Position numbers and translations under genes: made by a program. From positions 1-64,000 of the forward strand of contig NZ_BMGS01000013.1 of NCBI RefSeq assembly GCF_014640315.1: a stretch of DNA of 64,000 bases, given 5' to 3'. The notes below the pieces were generated by a model. That model was not told the DNA's origin, searched no databases, and was given only the letters and a program-made list of their open reading frames with translations. Positions 61,760 to 64,000 of the stretch are shown piece after piece (position 1 is the first letter of the stretch; each line of letters begins with the position of its first letter). The DNA comes from Hymenobacter glacieicola (GTDB lineage: Bacteria; Bacteroidota; Bacteroidia; Cytophagales; Hymenobacteraceae).

Positions 61760-62710
61760 ATGAAATCCGTCCTGCTTTTCTTTCTGCTAGTCTGGCTGAC
61801 GCTGGGCCGGGCCCTGGGCTATGATTTTGTGGTGGCGCAGGATGGCAGCGGGCAATTCCGGACGGTGCAGGAAGCCTTCAACGCCGTGCCCGACTTCCGC
61901 AAAAAAGTCACTACCATCTTCGTTAAAAAAGGGGTGTATAAGGAAAAGCTCATTCTGGCGGGCTCCAAAAACCTAGTGCGCCTGATTGGGGAAGAACGGG
62001 AGCAAACCATCCTGACTTACGACGACTACAACCAGAAGAAAAACATCTTCGGGGAAGAGAAAGGCACCTCGGGCTCCTCCAGCTGCTACCTCTACGGCGC
62101 CGACTTTACGGCTGAAAACCTGACGTTTCAAAACTCTGCGGGCCCCGTGGGACAGGCCGTGGCCGTGTGGGTGGCCGGCGACAAAGCCCGGTTTAAAAAC
62201 TGCCGCTTCCTGGGCTTCCAAGACACGCTTTATACCTACGGCTACGGCAGCCGCCAGTACTACGAGGGCTGCTACATCGAAGGCACCGTGGATTTTATCT
62301 TCGGCAGCAGCACGGCCTGGTTTGAGGGCTGCACGATTTTCTGCAAAACCGGCGGCTTCGTTACGGCCGCTTCTACCCCCGATAGCACCCGTTACGGTTA
62401 CGTGTTCAACCAGTGCCGCATTACCGGCAACGCGCCCGCCGGTAGCTTCTACCTCGGCCGGCCCTGGCGGCCCTACGCCAAAACGGTGTTCCTGCGCTGC
62501 GAGCTGGGCAAGCAAATAAAACCAGAAGGCTGGGACCCTTGGGACAAGGAAAGCAACAAGCAAACTGCCCGCTACGCCGAGTACCAGAGCCGCGGCCCCG
62601 GTGCCGCGCCCCGGCAGCGCGTGGCCTGGGCCCGGCAGCTTTCCGACGCCGAAGCCCAGCACTACACCCTGCAAACCGTGCTACGCGGTTGGGACCCCAC
62701 CACCGACTAA
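61760..62710 (+). CDS. Exported pectinesterase (carbohydrate esterase family 8)
   Basis: A 316-residue right-handed beta-helix enzyme removing methyl groups from pectin. The signal peptide is MKSVLLFFLLVWLTLGRALG. The catalytic and substrate motifs are VGQAVAVWVAGDKARFKNCR, LGFQDTLYTYG, the Asp pair region GTVDFIFGSSTAWFEGC and FYLGRPWRPYAKTVFL. This is a complete CE8 set. ATG 61760 starts the signal peptide. Only 11 bases separate its stop from the convergent porin gene. Confidence 0.93.
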   Translation: MKSVLLFFLLVWLTLGRALGYDFVVAQDGSGQFRTVQEAFNAVPDFRKKVTTIFVKKGVYKEKLILAGSKNLVRLIGEEREQTILTYDDYNQKKNIFGEEKGTSGSSSCYLYGADFTAENLTFQNSAGPVGQAVAVWVAGDKARFKNCRFLGFQDTLYTYGYGSRQYYEGCYIEGTVDFIFGSSTAWFEGCTIFCKTGGFVTAASTPDSTRYGYVFNQCRITGNAPAGSFYLGRPWRPYAKTVFLRCELGKQIKPEGWDPWDKESNKQTARYAEYQSRGPGAAPRQRVAWARQLSDAEAQHYTLQTVLRGWDPTTD

Positions 62711-62722
62711 GCTCCGCGGGCC

Positions 62723-63931
62723 CTAAAAGTTCAGTTGCGCTTGCAGGCGTAACAGGCCGCCGCGCTGGCGGTTATCGGGCTTCTGGAAATCTTCGAAACG
62801 GCGCGAGGAAAGCGTGTACATGGTTACCAGCTCGAAGCTGGGGACGGGTTGCCATTCAACCCCCAGCTCGGCCTCCCGAACGTGGTAGCTGCGTGCGTCC
62901 CGCTCGTGCTTCTTGCCCCCGTTGTAGTATTGCAGGCGCAGAAAGGGGTAAAATTGCTGCTGTTGGTAGCGTAGCCGGTAGTTCAGCTGCACGTAACCCC
63001 CGTGCAGGCGCTGGGTTTCAATGCTGTCCGTGCGAGGGTTGAACTCGGGGCCGCGGCCCACATTGTACTCCGTTTGGATGCCGAAGGGCTGGGGGTACAG
63101 CACCAAGGTAGCCGCCGCGCGCTGGTCGGGGTAGCGCAGGTCGGGGCGGTGCTTCACGCCGCTGGAAAGCTGGTCTTTGGCCACCACGTATTCGCCGGTA
63201 TAGGCTTGCAGGGCTGGCTCCAGCAGTTGGCCGCCAATGGCCAGCGGATACGTGATGCGCGCTACCACGTGGCGCTGGTTGTTTAGCTCGGGACGGTTGG
63301 CGGTTTGCCCGTTGAATACGCCCAGGCCCACAACACCGTAGTCGCCCGACCCTTTCAGGCCCTCCTTTACCAGCTGGCTGAAGCGCTGGCGCACGGCGCT
63401 AGGGGCCCAGTACAAAAAAGCGCCCAAGTCTCGTTCGTTCGAGAGGGCGCTGTTCAGGGCATCGTTCCGGTCCAGGGCAAGTCGGTTCTGGCTCGACTGC
63501 ATATTCTCGAAGCCAAAGGGCACCTTGCTCTGTCCTACCCGAACCCGAAACTGGCTGGCTTTATCAAGCCCTAAGTCGAGGTAGGCGTCGCGGAGCTGGG
63601 CAAAGTGCAGGGAAGTGCTGCCACTGGGGGTGCTGGCAAAATCGGGCTGCAGGTAAAAGTACACCCGCTCGTGGAGCTGCCCGTAGAAAATTACCCGAAT
63701 ACGTCGAAACGAAAACCCGCCATTGTTGCCCCAGGACCGGTCGCACTGTTCACAGGCCAAGTTGGGGTTGGTTTCCAGCAGCCGGTTGTAGCGCGCCTGC
63801 AGGTAGCCCCGGATGGCAAACGTTTCAAACCATTTTTTTGCCCCTGTTTTGGGTTGGGCTACGGAGTCGGTTGATTGACCCTGGGCATACCCCATTGTCA
63901 GGAACAACAGGCTGGTTAACAATTTTTTCAT
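62723..63931 (-). CDS. OprP/OprO-like outer membrane porin
   Basis: A 402-residue outer-membrane barrel with signal peptide MKKLLTSLLFLTMGYAQGQ, no TonB plug, and alternating amphipathic strands ending in a terminal aromatic (QAQLNF). FSFRRIRVIFYGQLHERVYF and LRDAYLDLGLDKASQFRVRV match the phosphate-selective porin O/P family (PF07396). A cysteine pair (CEQC) lies in an early loop. The Bacteroidota members need not be phosphate-specific. The gene may serve phosphate or small-anion uptake. Confidence 0.87.
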   Translation of the reverse strand: MKKLLTSLLFLTMGYAQGQSTDSVAQPKTGAKKWFETFAIRGYLQARYNRLLETNPNLACEQCDRSWGNNGGFSFRRIRVIFYGQLHERVYFYLQPDFASTPSGSTSLHFAQLRDAYLDLGLDKASQFRVRVGQSKVPFGFENMQSSQNRLALDRNDALNSALSNERDLGAFLYWAPSAVRQRFSQLVKEGLKGSGDYGVVGLGVFNGQTANRPELNNQRHVVARITYPLAIGGQLLEPALQAYTGEYVVAKDQLSSGVKHRPDLRYPDQRAAATLVLYPQPFGIQTEYNVGRGPEFNPRTDSIETQRLHGGYVQLNYRLRYQQQQFYPFLRLQYYNGGKKHERDARSYHVREAELGVEWQPVPSFELVTMYTLSSRRFEDFQKPDNRQRGGLLRLQAQLNF

Positions 63932-63949
63932 ACAATGATAATGCTAAGG

Positions 63950-63977
63950 CAAAGTGCGGCATTACGTATTACTTCAA
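63950..63977 (-). promoter_or_regulatory. Possible promoter of the porin gene (TTG-N17-GCACTTTG)
   Basis: On the minus strand, a TTG at 63977-63975 is 17 bases from GCACTTTG (63957-63950), which matches six of eight -7 positions, 19 bases before the ATG. Confidence 0.3.
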
Positions 63978-64000
63978 TGTGACCAGTGTGTTACGGCAAT

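Overview
The window looks like chromosomal DNA from a GC-rich aerobic member of the Bacteroidota, most probably a Hymenobacter-like member of the Cytophagales. This is inferred from gene content and sequence style, since no 16S gene is present. The signs are: Bacteroidota-type -7 promoter boxes (TAnnTTTG) a few bases before start codons; almost no Shine-Dalgarno sequences; a bamD-rpoZ-coaC-coaB-DUF4835-recN block; a BshA-type bacillithiol gene; GH97 and DUF1080 proteins; and a lipid-anchored amylase. No rRNA, tRNA, insertion sequence, phage or CRISPR array was seen.

Layout. (1) 1-9.9 kb is a surface-polysaccharide cluster: several GT4 glycosyltransferases, an exostosin-like transferase, a WecE/RffA-type sugar aminotransferase overlapping a GtrB-like GT2, and a polytopic Wzy-like protein whose 3' end overlaps its neighbour's tail to tail. 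The left edge carries a glycosyltransferase tail fragment. (2) 9.9-19.3 kb is housekeeping: a TPR lipoprotein-like exported protein, an M42 peptidase, membrane pyrophosphatase (hppA), hpt, adk, obg, grpE and dnaJ. (3) 19.5-28.4 kb holds an ECF sigma factor with a membrane partner, a NatAB-like ABC exporter, a ChaN-like protein, an HxlR regulator divergent from an NmrA-like reductase, an orphan acidic protein, glpD and a GNAT enzyme. (4) 28.4-38.2 kb is exported hydrolases: cyclic-nucleotide phosphodiesterase, esterase, GH97, GH13 lipoprotein, DUF1080 and a penicillin-acylase relative. A decayed GH97 tail lies just after the GH13 gene. (5) 38.2-51.4 kb holds an IscA-like protein, a deoxynucleotidase, bshA, a GH3/beta-lactamase fusion, mutL, two rhomboid proteases, mdh and tilS. 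(6) 51.7-59.8 kb is envelope and core metabolism: an OstA-like protein, bamD, rpoZ, coaC, coaB, DUF4835, recN and fabI. (7) 60.2-63.9 kb holds a CYP152-type P450 peroxygenase, a pectinesterase and an OprP/OprO-like porin.

Repeats and signals. Four long inverted repeats with related outer ends (TGTCATnCnGA-like) sit between housekeeping genes, at 16.1, 18.0, 51.5 and 54.8 kb. They look like members of one dispersed palindromic family. Convergent gene pairs are separated by unusually long perfect palindromes that probably act as two-way terminators. A 25-bp perfect palindrome covers the -7 box upstream of recN. I found no clear multi-gene system of unknown type. The best leads are the palindromic element family, the GH97 remnant, the single amber codon splitting CoaBC, and the recN operator candidate.
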